Shown here: positions 1 to 6,788 of the stretch, piece after piece | Layout: each line of letters starts with the position of its first letter | How positions within the stretch are numbered: position 1 is the stretch's first letter | Source: JBAROU01 sp049642385 | Lineage (GTDB): Bacteria; Chloroflexota; Dehalococcoidia; DSTF01; RBG-16-68-14 | Direction: 5' to 3' | DNA: 9,658 nt | Assembly (NCBI GenBank): GCA_049642385.1 | Contig: JBAROU010000091.1 | Location: 1-9,658 of the forward strand | Notes under the pieces: generated by a model | Database searches by the model: none | The model's input: the letters and a program-made list of their open reading frames with translations, nothing else | What the model was told of the DNA's origin: nothing | Made by a program: the position numbers and the translations under genes

Positions 1-1
1 C

Positions 2-1303
2 GCAATCAACCTTGCCGGCCCGCTGCATGTCGCCAATCGACCCATCCTCGGCTCGAGCGCCGAGGCGATCGACGTCGCGGAGGACCGCAGTCGCTTCGAA
101 GGCTTCCTGGCCGGGCTGGGCATCCCGCAACCGCCGGGCGCCGGAGTCACCAACATCGAGGACGCGCTCGCCACAGCCCAGCGCATCGAGTATCCCGTGC
201 TCGTCCGGCCGAGCTATGTCCTGGGGGGCCGCGCGATGGAGATCGTCCAAAACGCCAGCGAGCTCGTCCAGTTCGTCGCGGTCGCCGAGGAAGCGAATCC
301 AGGCAAGCCTATCCTTATCGACAAGTACATCGAGGGGCGCGAGGTTGAGGTCGATGCCATTTGCGATGGGGAGGCGGTGCTTATCCCCGGCGTGATGGAG
401 CACATCGAGCGTGCCGGCGTCCATTCGGGTGATTCGATGGCGGTCTACCCGCCGATCAACCTGAGCGAACAGGAGCTGGCCACCGTCGTGGACTACACGC
501 AGCGCATCGGCCTGGCACTCCACGTCCGCGGCCTGATGAACGTCCAGTACGTGATCATCCGCGGCGACGAAGGCTCGGAGGTATTCGTCCTCGAGGTGAA
601 CCCCCGCTCGAGTCGTACCGTGCCCTTCCTCTCGAAGGTCACCGGCGTGCCGATGGTACGTCTGGCCACACTAATCATGCTCGGGCGGTCGTTACGTGAC
701 CAGGGCTACGAAGGCGGTCTCTGGCCCGCGCGGCACCTCGTCGCCGTAAAAGCGCCTGCGTTCTCCATGTCGAAGCTTATCGGCGTCGACACGTACCTCG
801 GGCCCGAGATGAAGTCCACCGGCGAGGTGATGGGCGTGGACCGAACGTTTCCGGCGGCGCTGGCGAAGGCGATCCTCTCGGCTGAACTCGCGCTGCCGCC
901 GGGCGGCGCCATGCTGCTCAGCATCGCTGACCAGCACAAGCCTGAAGCCGTGCCGATCGTGGGCCAGCTCGTGGAGGCCGGCTTCCGCCTCTACGCCACG
1001 GAAGGCACCGCCGCGATGCTCGCAACGCTCGGCCTGCCAGTCGAGCAGGTCACCAAACGCCTCTCTGAGGGGCACCCCAACGTTGTCGACGTGATCCGTG
1101 ACGGCACGGTGGACGGCGCGATAAACATCTCCGAGGGCCGCCTTACGGGCACGCTGCGCGACGGCTTCCATATCCGGCGCGCGGCCGCCGAACGCCGGAT
1201 CCCGTGCTTCACCAGCCTCGATACCGCACGCGCGGCTGCCGGCGCGCTGCTCGCGGGCGCGCAGACGTTCACCATCCAGCCGCTCAAGTCCTACCTCGAA
1301 TGA
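2..1303 (+). CDS. carB: Carbamoyl-phosphate synthase large chain, C-terminal part (5' end outside window)
   Basis: CarB makes carbamoyl phosphate from bicarbonate, ammonia (channelled from CarA) and 2 ATP, for pyrimidine and arginine synthesis in the cytoplasm. The frame is open from base 2, and 433 residues are visible of a protein that is usually about 1070. The visible part begins in the second ATP-grasp half (the carbamate-phosphorylating site). Family landmarks include ILGSSAEAIDVAEDR near the start, YPVLVRPSYVLGGRAM at about residues 62-77, and FVLEVNPRSSRTVPFLSK at about 195-212. From about residue 297 to the end is an MGS-like allosteric domain (LLSIADQHKPEAVPI; YATEGTAAML; INISEG), where UMP, IMP or ornithine act in characterised enzymes. 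The stop overlaps the pyrK start (ATGA), so the two are translationally coupled. The N-terminal half cannot be assessed. Confidence 0.97.
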   Translation, partial: AINLAGPLHVANRPILGSSAEAIDVAEDRSRFEGFLAGLGIPQPPGAGVTNIEDALATAQRIEYPVLVRPSYVLGGRAMEIVQNASELVQFVAVAEEANPGKPILIDKYIEGREVEVDAICDGEAVLIPGVMEHIERAGVHSGDSMAVYPPINLSEQELATVVDYTQRIGLALHVRGLMNVQYVIIRGDEGSEVFVLEVNPRSSRTVPFLSKVTGVPMVRLATLIMLGRSLRDQGYEGGLWPARHLVAVKAPAFSMSKLIGVDTYLGPEMKSTGEVMGVDRTFPAALAKAILSAELALPPGGAMLLSIADQHKPEAVPIVGQLVEAGFRLYATEGTAAMLATLGLPVEQVTKRLSEGHPNVVDVIRDGTVDGAINISEGRLTGTLRDGFHIRRAAAERRIPCFTSLDTARAAAGALLAGAQTFTIQPLKSYLE

Positions 1304-2115
1304 ACGTAGAATTCGCGCGCGTCGTCGAGAACGAGCGCCTGTACGGCGACACATACGTCATGTGGTTCGCGGCGCCAACGCTTGCGCAGGCCGCGACGCC
1401 AGGCCAGTTCGTCATGCTGCGCTGCGTCGAACCGGCGCTGCACGGCGAAGCGCCGCCCACCGCGGAGGAGCTACCGGACGACCCGCTCCTCCCACGCGCC
1501 ATGAGCATCCACCGCGTTCGCGAGGGCGCGAATGGCCCCGAGTGGTCGATCCTGTACGACGTCGTCGGCCGCGGTACAGCATGGCTTGCGTCTCGGGACG
1601 AGGGCGATCTCGTCTTCGCCTGGGGCCCGCTCGGCCACGGCTTCGAGGTGCACCCCTCTTCGCAGCACCTGCTGCTGGTCGCGGGTGGCATCGGCGTCGC
1701 ACCCCTCGTCTGGCTCGCAGACGAGGCCGTCGCGCAGGGCAAGAGCGTGACGCTCGTGTTGGGTGGCCGCACGCATGAGCAGATCATCCCAGCATCGCTG
1801 CTACCGGCACAGGTCGAGGTCGTGATCATGACCGAGGACGGCTCCCTCGGCCAGCGCGGCCTTGCGACCGAAGCGTTCGCAGAGCACCTCGAATGGTGCG
1901 ACGAAGCCTTCGCATGCGGCCCAAACGCCATGTTCCGCGCAATGGCGGACGTGCTGCGCCAGAAGCGCGTTCGCCGGCCCGTGCAGGTGCTGCTCGAGGA
2001 GCGCATGGGCTGCGGCACCGGCATCTGTTACGGCTGCACGGTCGAAACGCGGCGGGGTATGCGCCTCGTCTGCAAGGACGGACCAAAGTTCGAGCTGCGG
2101 GAGGTGTTTGGCTAG
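1300..2115 (+). CDS. pyrK: Dihydroorotate dehydrogenase electron-transfer subunit (FAD / 2Fe-2S)
   Basis: PyrK passes electrons from the PyrD flavin through a 2Fe-2S cluster and FAD to NAD+ in class 1B dihydroorotate dehydrogenase. The protein has 271 residues, close to the usual 250-280. A flavodoxin-reductase-like FAD domain comes first (PGQFVML at 34-40, RAMS at 66-69). A nucleotide-binding domain follows (GGIGVAP at 129-135, CGPNAM at 206-211). The C-terminal cluster motif is complete: Cys238, Cys243, Cys246 and Cys258, ending in VCKDGP, which is typical of PyrK. Residues about 47-64 form an acidic, Pro-rich insertion between the two FAD motifs that I do not recall from Bacillus-type PyrK. 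The ATG at 1300 overlaps the carB stop. An upstream in-frame start would lie deep inside carB and is not needed. The pyrD partner is not adjacent: it starts at 8016, about 5.9 kb away. Confidence 0.95.
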   Translation: MNVEFARVVENERLYGDTYVMWFAAPTLAQAATPGQFVMLRCVEPALHGEAPPTAEELPDDPLLPRAMSIHRVREGANGPEWSILYDVVGRGTAWLASRDEGDLVFAWGPLGHGFEVHPSSQHLLLVAGGIGVAPLVWLADEAVAQGKSVTLVLGGRTHEQIIPASLLPAQVEVVIMTEDGSLGQRGLATEAFAEHLEWCDEAFACGPNAMFRAMADVLRQKRVRRPVQVLLEERMGCGTGICYGCTVETRRGMRLVCKDGPKFELREVFG

Positions 2116-2631
2116 ATGGCCGAGCCGTTCTTGCTCCAGATGGCCGGCGTCCCCGGATCGGGCAAGAGCGCGCTGGCGCGACTGATCGGGCGCTGCACCG
2201 GTGCGGTGGTGATCGACAAGGATGTTTTGAACACGGCCGTCCTCGATGTCGGCGTGGCGGAACAGCACGCCGGAGAGACCGCGTACGAGGCGTTTTTCGC
2301 CTTGGCCGATCACATGCTTGGCCAGGGCCTCAGCGTGATCCTCGACAGCCCCTCGTTTTGGGAATCGATCCCCACCAGGGGAAGCGCCATCGCTGCTCAG
2401 CGCGAAGTACCCTACTATTTCATCCAGTGTCTCTGCGCGGACGATATCGAGATCGCTCGTCGCCGACGCGAGAGACCACGGCTAGCCAGCCAGCCCGATG
2501 AGCCCGTGTTAGGCGAAGCCCAGACCATCGCTCCATCGGGTGCATACCTTCAGATCGATACCACGCAGCCTATCGAGCGGTGCCTGGCCCGGGCGCTGGA
2601 TTACCTCGGCGCGAGCGACTTAGCTCCGTAG
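2116..2631 (+). CDS. Small P-loop kinase of the AAA_33 / zeta-toxin-like type, substrate unknown
   Basis: This 171-residue cytosolic protein carries a clear Walker A motif (GVPGSGKS, residues 11-18). It also has a DKD motif at 34-36, an Asp at the end of a predicted beta strand (LSVILDSPSF, Asp77), and an Arg-rich stretch (about 115-122) that would act as the lid of a nucleotide kinase. This is the layout of the AAA_33 and gluconate/shikimate-kinase-like group of small ATP-dependent kinases, which act on sugars, nucleosides, antibiotics or tRNA. The substrate cannot be read from sequence. The ATG follows the pyrK TAG with no gap, and a GGGAGGTG Shine-Dalgarno (2099-2106) lies inside pyrK, so it is almost certainly co-transcribed with carB-pyrK. 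That context hints at a nucleotide- or nucleoside-related substrate, but this is inference. There is no sign of an antitoxin partner, so a toxin role is unlikely. Confidence 0.8.
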   Translation: MAEPFLLQMAGVPGSGKSALARLIGRCTGAVVIDKDVLNTAVLDVGVAEQHAGETAYEAFFALADHMLGQGLSVILDSPSFWESIPTRGSAIAAQREVPYYFIQCLCADDIEIARRRRERPRLASQPDEPVLGEAQTIAPSGAYLQIDTTQPIERCLARALDYLGASDLAP

Positions 2632-2640
2632 CGCTCGCTT
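2611..2640 (+). terminator. Possible weak intrinsic terminator at the end of the carB-pyrK-kinase operon
   Basis: A 7-bp inverted repeat, GCGAGCG (2611-2617) and CGCTCGC (2632-2638), flanks a 14-base loop that contains the kinase stop codon. It is followed by TTCTTT. The position suits an operon end, but the loop is long and the T-run is interrupted, so it is only a candidate. Confidence 0.3.
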
Positions 2641-2731
2641 CTTTGCGAATCTGGCATCACGCTAGTTCGCCAAGGCCCGTAACATTTCGCTGTCCCTCAC
2701 GGATAGAACCACTGGAAGAAGCGTGCGGAAG

Positions 2732-3298
2732 ATGATCGCAAGTACACTGCCAGCAAGGATGAGCCCCTTGTCTGCTGAGCGGCTGGTGCAAGAGGCGCAG
2801 GCCTTCTCGCAGGAGGCGTGGGCCCAGATTCATGACGACTATTACACCAAGATCTTCGACTACTGCTATATCCACACCGGCGACCGCCCCGCAGCCGAAG
2901 ACCTGGCATCCGAGGTGTTTCTGGAGGCCCTGCGTGGCATCCGCCGCTACGAGTATCGTGGTCTGCCGATCACATCGTGGCTGTACCGCATCGCTCGCAA
3001 CCTGACGGCCGACCATCTTCAGCGCAACTCGCGCCGGCCCACGGTACCGCTCGTCAACGAGGCTGAGAACCCTCGCCTCCAGGTGCCCGACGCATCGGAG
3101 AGCTCGGCAAACTGGCATGACATCCGCGACGCGCTTGCACAGCTCACCGCCGACCAACGCCAGGTGATCATCCTGCGCTTCTTCCAGAACCTCTCCCACG
3201 ATGAAACAGCCGCCATCATGAAGCGCCGGCCGGGCGCAGTCCGCGTCCTCCAAAGCCGCGCGCTCAACGCCATGCGCCGTCTCCTGACGGCCGCCTGA
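2732..3298 (+). CDS. ECF-type RNA polymerase sigma factor
   Basis: A 188-residue sigma-70 family protein of group IV (extracytoplasmic function) architecture. Region 2 spans about residues 31-100, with the core-binding and -10-recognising stretch around AEDLASEVFLEAL and PITSWLYRIARNLTADHL. A short acidic linker follows, then the region 4 helix-turn-helix at about 130-185 (LTADQRQVIILRFFQNLSHD, then a recognition helix around KRRPGAVRVLQSRA). No region 1.1 or 3 is present. The start is uncertain: GTG 2723, ATG 2732 and ATG 2759 are in frame. I prefer 2732 because a GGAAGAA sequence (2714-2720) lies about 11 bases upstream of it and only 2 bases from 2723. The gene ends in tandem TGATGA stops, 24 bases before the next gene, which probably encodes its membrane regulator. 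The 91-base upstream gap shows no convincing housekeeping promoter, so autoregulation is possible but unproven. Confidence 0.93.
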   Translation: MIASTLPARMSPLSAERLVQEAQAFSQEAWAQIHDDYYTKIFDYCYIHTGDRPAAEDLASEVFLEALRGIRRYEYRGLPITSWLYRIARNLTADHLQRNSRRPTVPLVNEAENPRLQVPDASESSANWHDIRDALAQLTADQRQVIILRFFQNLSHDETAAIMKRRPGAVRVLQSRALNAMRRLLTAA

Positions 3299-3322
3299 TG
3301 AAGGCAGAAGCGAGGTAATCCG

Positions 3323-4348
3323 ATGACCACAAAGCCTTTCGACGAGATACTGGACGAGTGCCTGAGCCTGCTGCGCGCCGGCTCGACCATCGACGAGTGT
3401 GCGGCGGTCTATCCCGAGCACGCGGACGAACTGCGCGGCCAGCTTGCAGTGGCGCGCGCGATGATCACCGCCCGGCCACCCGACGAGCCATCAAACGCCG
3501 TGCGGTCCGAGAGCCGTGCCCGTCTCCTCAGCGCTGTGGCGGGCCGAAGCGAAGGCGGGGGTGTGCCGTCGCGAGGCTTGGCCGGCTTGTTTGGCGCTGG
3601 CTGGGGGCGCTGGGCCCTGGTCCCGCGGGTCATCCCTATCGCCATCGCGATGGTGGTCCTTGGAAGCGCTGCCTGGGGTGTCTCAGCAGCGACCACAGGC
3701 GACCCGAACCCGGGCACATGGTTCGCCAGCAGCTCACACCCAGACCGGGTCGAACTGCGCGGCACAATCAAGGCGATCGACGCGACTGCCCTTACCATCA
3801 CCACCGCCGACGGCGACGTCACCGTCCAGATCGCACCGGACACGAAGTTCGACGACGACAGTGACGCCAAGACCGAGCAAGCTGCGTTTGCCGTCGGTGA
3901 CGTCGTCAAGGTGAGTGCCGTTCGCGACGCCACAGGCGCGCTCATAGCGCGCGAGGTGGAGCTTGAGAGCAATGACGCGAACGACGGCACGAAGGATCAG
4001 CCTGGCAATAGCGATGGCGATCAGCCCGGCGATCAAGACGCCGATCACCAGGGCAAGGATGACGCTCTGAACGATAACAGCGGCCCGGGGAGCGTCGGCG
4101 ACGGCAACGACGACGCGGACAGCGACGACAGCGGGCCCGACAGCTCTGACGACCATGGTGGTAACACTCAGGAGCAGGATGACGACCCCGAAGGCGATAT
4201 CCACAATTCGGGAACGAGCGGTGACACAGGAGGTCAACTCAGAGATGACGACAACGATCGCCACGGCGACGGGACCGACGACAAGTCAGAACCCGGCAGC
4301 GACGATCACGGCGATGCCGATGCTGGCCACAGCGGCGAGGACGATTAG
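3323..4348 (+). CDS. Single-pass membrane protein, probable anti-sigma regulator, with DUF5666-like domain and Asp-rich tail
   Basis: A 341-residue protein in four parts. Residues 5-48 are a cytoplasmic helical segment with the pattern DECLSLLRAGSTIDECAAVY followed by PEHADEL. I recall this pattern in Chloroflexota proteins encoded next to ECF sigma factors (DUF5667-like); it lacks the HxxxCxxC of classical zinc anti-sigma domains. A Gly/Arg-rich linker and one transmembrane helix (about 98-124) follow. Residues about 144-213 resemble DUF5666 (RGTIKAIDATALTIT, then a GDVVKVSAV strand), a small beta-rich domain expected outside the membrane. Residues 216-341 are low-complexity and disordered, with 38 Asp and 4 Glu in 126 residues and very few Lys or Arg. 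A GAGG (3312-3315) sits 7 bases before the ATG. Anti-sigma function is inferred from position and topology. The tail may bind cations or respond to the envelope environment, but nothing in the sequence proves a ligand. Confidence 0.75.
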   Translation: MTTKPFDEILDECLSLLRAGSTIDECAAVYPEHADELRGQLAVARAMITARPPDEPSNAVRSESRARLLSAVAGRSEGGGVPSRGLAGLFGAGWGRWALVPRVIPIAIAMVVLGSAAWGVSAATTGDPNPGTWFASSSHPDRVELRGTIKAIDATALTITTADGDVTVQIAPDTKFDDDSDAKTEQAAFAVGDVVKVSAVRDATGALIAREVELESNDANDGTKDQPGNSDGDQPGDQDADHQGKDDALNDNSGPGSVGDGNDDADSDDSGPDSSDDHGGNTQEQDDDPEGDIHNSGTSGDTGGQLRDDDNDRHGDGTDDKSEPGSDDHGDADAGHSGEDD

Positions 4349-4373
4349 CCACCACCACCTCGCCGCGTAACGA

Positions 4374-4410
4374 GTGTCAGGCGGAGCTAAGGATTGGCTC
4401 CGCCTGACAC
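4374..4410. terminator. Perfect 14-bp stem-loop between convergent genes, candidate bidirectional terminator
   Basis: The arms GTGTCAGGCGGAGC (4374-4387) and GCTCCGCCTGACAC (4397-4410) are perfectly complementary around a 9-base loop (4388-4396). The hairpin lies between the 3' ends of the membrane-protein gene (ends 4348, plus) and the receiver-domain gene (ends 4387, minus). Its right arm and loop encode the last residues and the stop of the receiver protein. Neither strand has a T-run after the stem, so it may act as a 3' end stabiliser or Rho-assisted terminator rather than a classical intrinsic terminator. Confidence 0.6.
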
Positions 4411-4791
4411 GATCCCCAGCAGATCGGTCACAGCTGGCACGAGGAGCTGATTCACGTCGGCCTTGTCGATCAGGATGATCCCCAGGCCTTCCGCCCGACG
4501 TCTGACGTATGTGTACTTTGCCTCGCCTGTCTGCATAATCACCGGCAGATCGGAGCCACGATGCGTTCGCGCCGCGTCGATCACTTCCCAGCCGTTGTTC
4601 ACCGGCATGTCCATATCGGTGACCAGCAGGTCAACCGCGTGCGCAGCGTTGGCTAGTAGTTCGATCGCCTGGCGCCCGTTACTCACGGCAGTACAGGTGA
4701 GCGCCAGCGGCTCAAGGAGCGCCAGTAGGCGTTGGCGAAAGTCAGGGTAGTCTTCTGCGATGAGGATGCTAGCGGGGCCGACGCCGGTCAC
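4387..4791 (-). CDS. Stand-alone response-regulator receiver (CheY-like) domain protein
   Basis: A 134-residue protein that is one receiver domain with no output domain. The phosphorylation site is complete: acidic pair Glu13/Asp14 (ILIAEDYPDFR), phospho-acceptor Asp59 (LVTDMDMP, with the canonical D-x-x-M-P spacing), Thr88 (IMQTGE) and Lys110 (LIDKADV). It should therefore be phosphorylated by a histidine kinase, which is not encoded in the window. Its GTG start overlaps the stop of the NYN gene (GTGA at 4788-4791) and has no clear Shine-Dalgarno, so it is probably translated by coupling and made in fixed ratio to the NYN protein. With no DNA-binding domain, its output is most likely a protein contact, and the NYN protein is the first partner to test. 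The 3' end overlaps a perfect hairpin. Confidence 0.93.
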   Translation of the reverse strand: MTGVGPASILIAEDYPDFRQRLLALLEPLALTCTAVSNGRQAIELLANAAHAVDLLVTDMDMPVNNGWEVIDAARTHRGSDLPVIMQTGEAKYTYVRRRAEGLGIILIDKADVNQLLVPAVTDLLGIVSGGANP

Positions 4792-5654
4792 GTCGCGCGC
4801 AGTTCAGCGAGGTGGTCGTTGATATCGATGGATTCATCCGCAACAGCGCGCAGTTCGGCCGCCATGCTCTGCGCGAACGCCACGACCTCCACGCGCACGC
4901 CGCGGCTCGCGACGAGGTCGACGAGCCGGCGGAAGTCGCCATCGCCCGACACCAGCGTTACCACGTCCAATCGATCAGACATCGTCAGGATGTCGATCGC
5001 GAGCTCCACATCGAAGTTCGCCTTCATTGAGCCATCTGCGTAACGCTTGAGCGCCTTCGTAACGATGCGGTAGTCCAGACCGACGAACGGCTGCACGAAC
5101 CTCTGCGTCTCGAGCTTGGCCGTGGGGTCGTCGCTGATCGGCGCATACGCGCTCGCGCGGAGCAGCTCGCGGTCGCGCTTAAGAAAGTTCAGGAGCTTTG
5201 CGAAGTCGATTGTGACGCGCATCCGTTCGGCGGCGTACATGACGTTCGGCACGTCGACGAACACGCCCAGGCGCTGTCGCTCTGTCCCCGCCTGACCGTT
5301 CGTGAGGCGGCCCTCAATCGCAGAGAGCGACCCTTGAATGCCTTTGAGCGCCACCAGCTGTCGTTCGCCCAACTGCTCCAGCACCGCCTCTTGGCGAGCC
5401 AGCAACGCGGGCAGACCGGCCCCATCCGGCGTCGGCGGTATCACCGCCGTATCGAGCGTGGTCGCGGGAGCATCAGCAGAAGCAGGCTTACGACGCGCGC
5501 TGCCGCCTCGCCGCCCCCTGGTGGTCTTCCGAGGGGGCGTCGCAGGCGTCTCTGGCTTCTCAGCAGCGTTCGCCGGCGGCGGACTCCCCTTCCGACGTGA
5601 AGGGCTAGGGCGCCGGTTACTGCCGGACGTCGAAAGGGAATCTGTTGAAGGCAT
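4788..5654 (-). CDS. NYN-domain (LabA/DUF88-like, PIN-fold) putative ribonuclease with basic disordered N-terminus
   Basis: The protein has 288 residues from the ATG at 5654, chosen because a perfect AGGAGG (5663-5668) lies 8 bases upstream. A longer start at 5768 would overlap the Mrp gene. Residues 1-80 are Pro/Ser/Arg/Lys-rich and probably disordered (for example TTRGRRGGSARRK at 44-56), suggesting nucleic-acid contact. Residues about 81-118 form a Leu/Gln-rich helix that may oligomerise. The NYN domain covers about 129-288, with FVDVPNV (Asp134, Asn137), FDVELAID (Asp215, Asp221) and LVSGDGDF (Asp238, Asp240). These are the acidic metal-site positions expected of a PIN-like nuclease and all are present. 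Family members include LabA-type proteins and putative RNases; the actual substrate is unknown. It is fourth from last in no larger complex that I can see, but it is joined to the receiver-domain gene by a GTGA overlap and lies 74 bases after mrp. Confidence 0.88.
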   Translation of the reverse strand: MPSTDSLSTSGSNRRPSPSRRKGSPPPANAAEKPETPATPPRKTTRGRRGGSARRKPASADAPATTLDTAVIPPTPDGAGLPALLARQEAVLEQLGERQLVALKGIQGSLSAIEGRLTNGQAGTERQRLGVFVDVPNVMYAAERMRVTIDFAKLLNFLKRDRELLRASAYAPISDDPTAKLETQRFVQPFVGLDYRIVTKALKRYADGSMKANFDVELAIDILTMSDRLDVVTLVSGDGDFRRLVDLVASRGVRVEVVAFAQSMAAELRAVADESIDINDHLAELRAT

Positions 5655-5728
5655 ATCCTTGCCTCCTGGCTCAGACGGGGTCTCTGGCGCCGCACCCTTG
5701 CGGCGGAAGAAGCGTAACGTCACGTCGT
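5655..5728 (-). other. Leader of the NYN gene with a small stem-loop
   Basis: This 74-base gap between mrp and the NYN gene holds the AGGAGG Shine-Dalgarno (5663-5668) and a 7-bp hairpin with a 4-base loop (arms 5688-5694 and 5699-5705). There is no T-run, so it is not a terminator. A TACAAT hexamer on the minus strand (5731-5736, overlapping the mrp stop) could be the -10 of an internal promoter, but I see no matching -35. The NYN-receiver pair may thus be read through from mrp, transcribed separately, or both. Confidence 0.3.
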
Positions 5729-6787
5729 CTATTGTACCCCAGCCGTGGCGAATTGTAGAGTGCTGCAACGCGCAGCCACCTGCTCTGCCACACGCATGAA
5801 CGCCTGCCCTTGAATGGACTCAGGGTCGGACTCGACAATCGGCACGCCGGAATCGGCGCCTTCGCGGGTCTTTTGGTCGAGCGGGATCTCTCCTAGAAAC
5901 TCCAGCCCTAGCTCGTCCGCCGCGCGGCGCCCACCACCATGGCCGAATATCTCCGTCCGCTCATTGCAGTGCGGGCAGACGAAATAGCTCATGTTCTCGA
6001 TCACACCAAAGACGGGTACGTTCAGCTTGTCGAACATCGCCACGGCTTTGGTGGCGTCCTCCCACGCGACGTCCGCCGGCGTGCTGACGATGACCACACC
6101 GGATATCGGCGCGTCCTGCGCCATGGTGAGCGAGGCGTCGCTCGTACCCGGCGGCAGGTCGATCAACAGATAATCGAGCTCACCCCATTTGATGTCGTGG
6201 AGGAGCTGCCGGACCGCGGTGCCCACCATCGGCCCGCGCCAGACTACCGGCGAGAGCTTCGGCAACACGAAACCGAGCGATACGAGGCGAACGCCGTACT
6301 TCTCCTCCGCACGAAGGCCACCTTCTTCGGCCATGAAGCCGGCCTGGAAGCCCATCATGATCGGCACATTGGGGCCAGTGACGTCGGCGTCCAGCAGCCC
6401 AACAGCGGCGCCGCGCTTCGCGAGCGCGACGGCGAGGTTCACAGCTACCGTCGACTTGCCGACGCCGCCCTTATTGCTCGCCACCGCGATGATATTGCGC
6501 ACACCCTCGACAGGTTGCTGCTTGCCCATTGGCGCGCTGGAGCGCACCTGTGCGTCCATCGCGACGTCCACTTCTCGCACGTCCGGCAGGCCGCGAAGAA
6601 TCTCCTCGATTTGAGTCTTCATCTGATCGCGCACGGGACAAGCCGGCGTCGTCAGAACAATCCGGACACCAATATGCCCGTCACGAACGTCGACGTCCTG
6701 GACGAAGCCAAGCGACACGATGTCGCGGTGCAGGTCAGGGTCCTCCACCTGTCGCAGCGCGTCGAGCACATCCTGTTCCTTGGCCAT
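5729..6787 (-). CDS. mrp: Mrp/ApbC-type P-loop ATPase, iron-sulfur cluster carrier
   Basis: A cytosolic MinD/Mrp-family ATPase of 352 residues that binds and delivers Fe-S clusters to apo-proteins. Residues 1-80 are a MIP18 (DUF59) domain with the TTPACP motif (Cys50). The ATPase domain starts near residue 97, with the deviant Walker A SNKGGVGKST (104-113, signature Lys106 and catalytic Lys111), LLDADVTGPN, and switch II DLPPGTSD (210-217). The cluster-binding pair is Cys271-x2-Cys274 (FVCPHC), followed by IFGHGGG. Length and order match bacterial Mrp proteins with a fused MIP18 domain. A GGAGGA (6795-6800) lies 7 bases before the ATG and inside the 3' end of the regulator gene, whose stop is 1 base away, so the two are one transcript. 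The pairing with a Cys-rich SufR-like regulator supports an Fe-S homeostasis role. Confidence 0.95.
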   Translation of the reverse strand: MAKEQDVLDALRQVEDPDLHRDIVSLGFVQDVDVRDGHIGVRIVLTTPACPVRDQMKTQIEEILRGLPDVREVDVAMDAQVRSSAPMGKQQPVEGVRNIIAVASNKGGVGKSTVAVNLAVALAKRGAAVGLLDADVTGPNVPIMMGFQAGFMAEEGGLRAEEKYGVRLVSLGFVLPKLSPVVWRGPMVGTAVRQLLHDIKWGELDYLLIDLPPGTSDASLTMAQDAPISGVVIVSTPADVAWEDATKAVAMFDKLNVPVFGVIENMSYFVCPHCNERTEIFGHGGGRRAADELGLEFLGEIPLDQKTREGADSGVPIVESDPESIQGQAFMRVAEQVAARCSTLQFATAGVQ

Positions 6788-6788
6788 T

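Noticed and set aside
692..1354. Long open frame on the minus strand opposite carB (220 codons)
   Set aside because: It lies fully antisense to a confidently identified gene, is Arg/Ala-rich as expected from GC-rich shadow frames, and shows no family motif or ribosome site.
2116..2631. Zeta-toxin / toxin-antitoxin interpretation of the small kinase
   Set aside because: No small antitoxin gene lies beside it, and it is locked into a biosynthetic operon. The shared P-loop fold alone does not imply toxicity.
2632..2722. ECF-type autoregulatory promoter before the sigma gene
   Set aside because: CGTAAC (2679-2684) and CGGATA (2700-2705) could be read as ECF boxes, but the recognition sequence of this sigma group is unknown to me and the match is not above chance.
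2657..3421. Long minus-strand open frame opposite the sigma-factor gene (254 codons)
   Set aside because: The plus strand has clear sigma region 2 and 4 motifs. The antisense product has no recognisable domain, and the frame is a codon-bias shadow.
3968..4348. Tandem DNA repeat or CRISPR-like array in the Asp-rich region
   Set aside because: The GAC/GAT periodicity comes from Asp codons. There is no fixed repeat unit or spacer, and the reading frame is intact.
5655..5768. Longer N-terminus for the NYN protein (start at 5768)
   Set aside because: It overlaps the mrp coding end and lacks a ribosome site, whereas ATG 5654 has a perfect AGGAGG 8 bases upstream.
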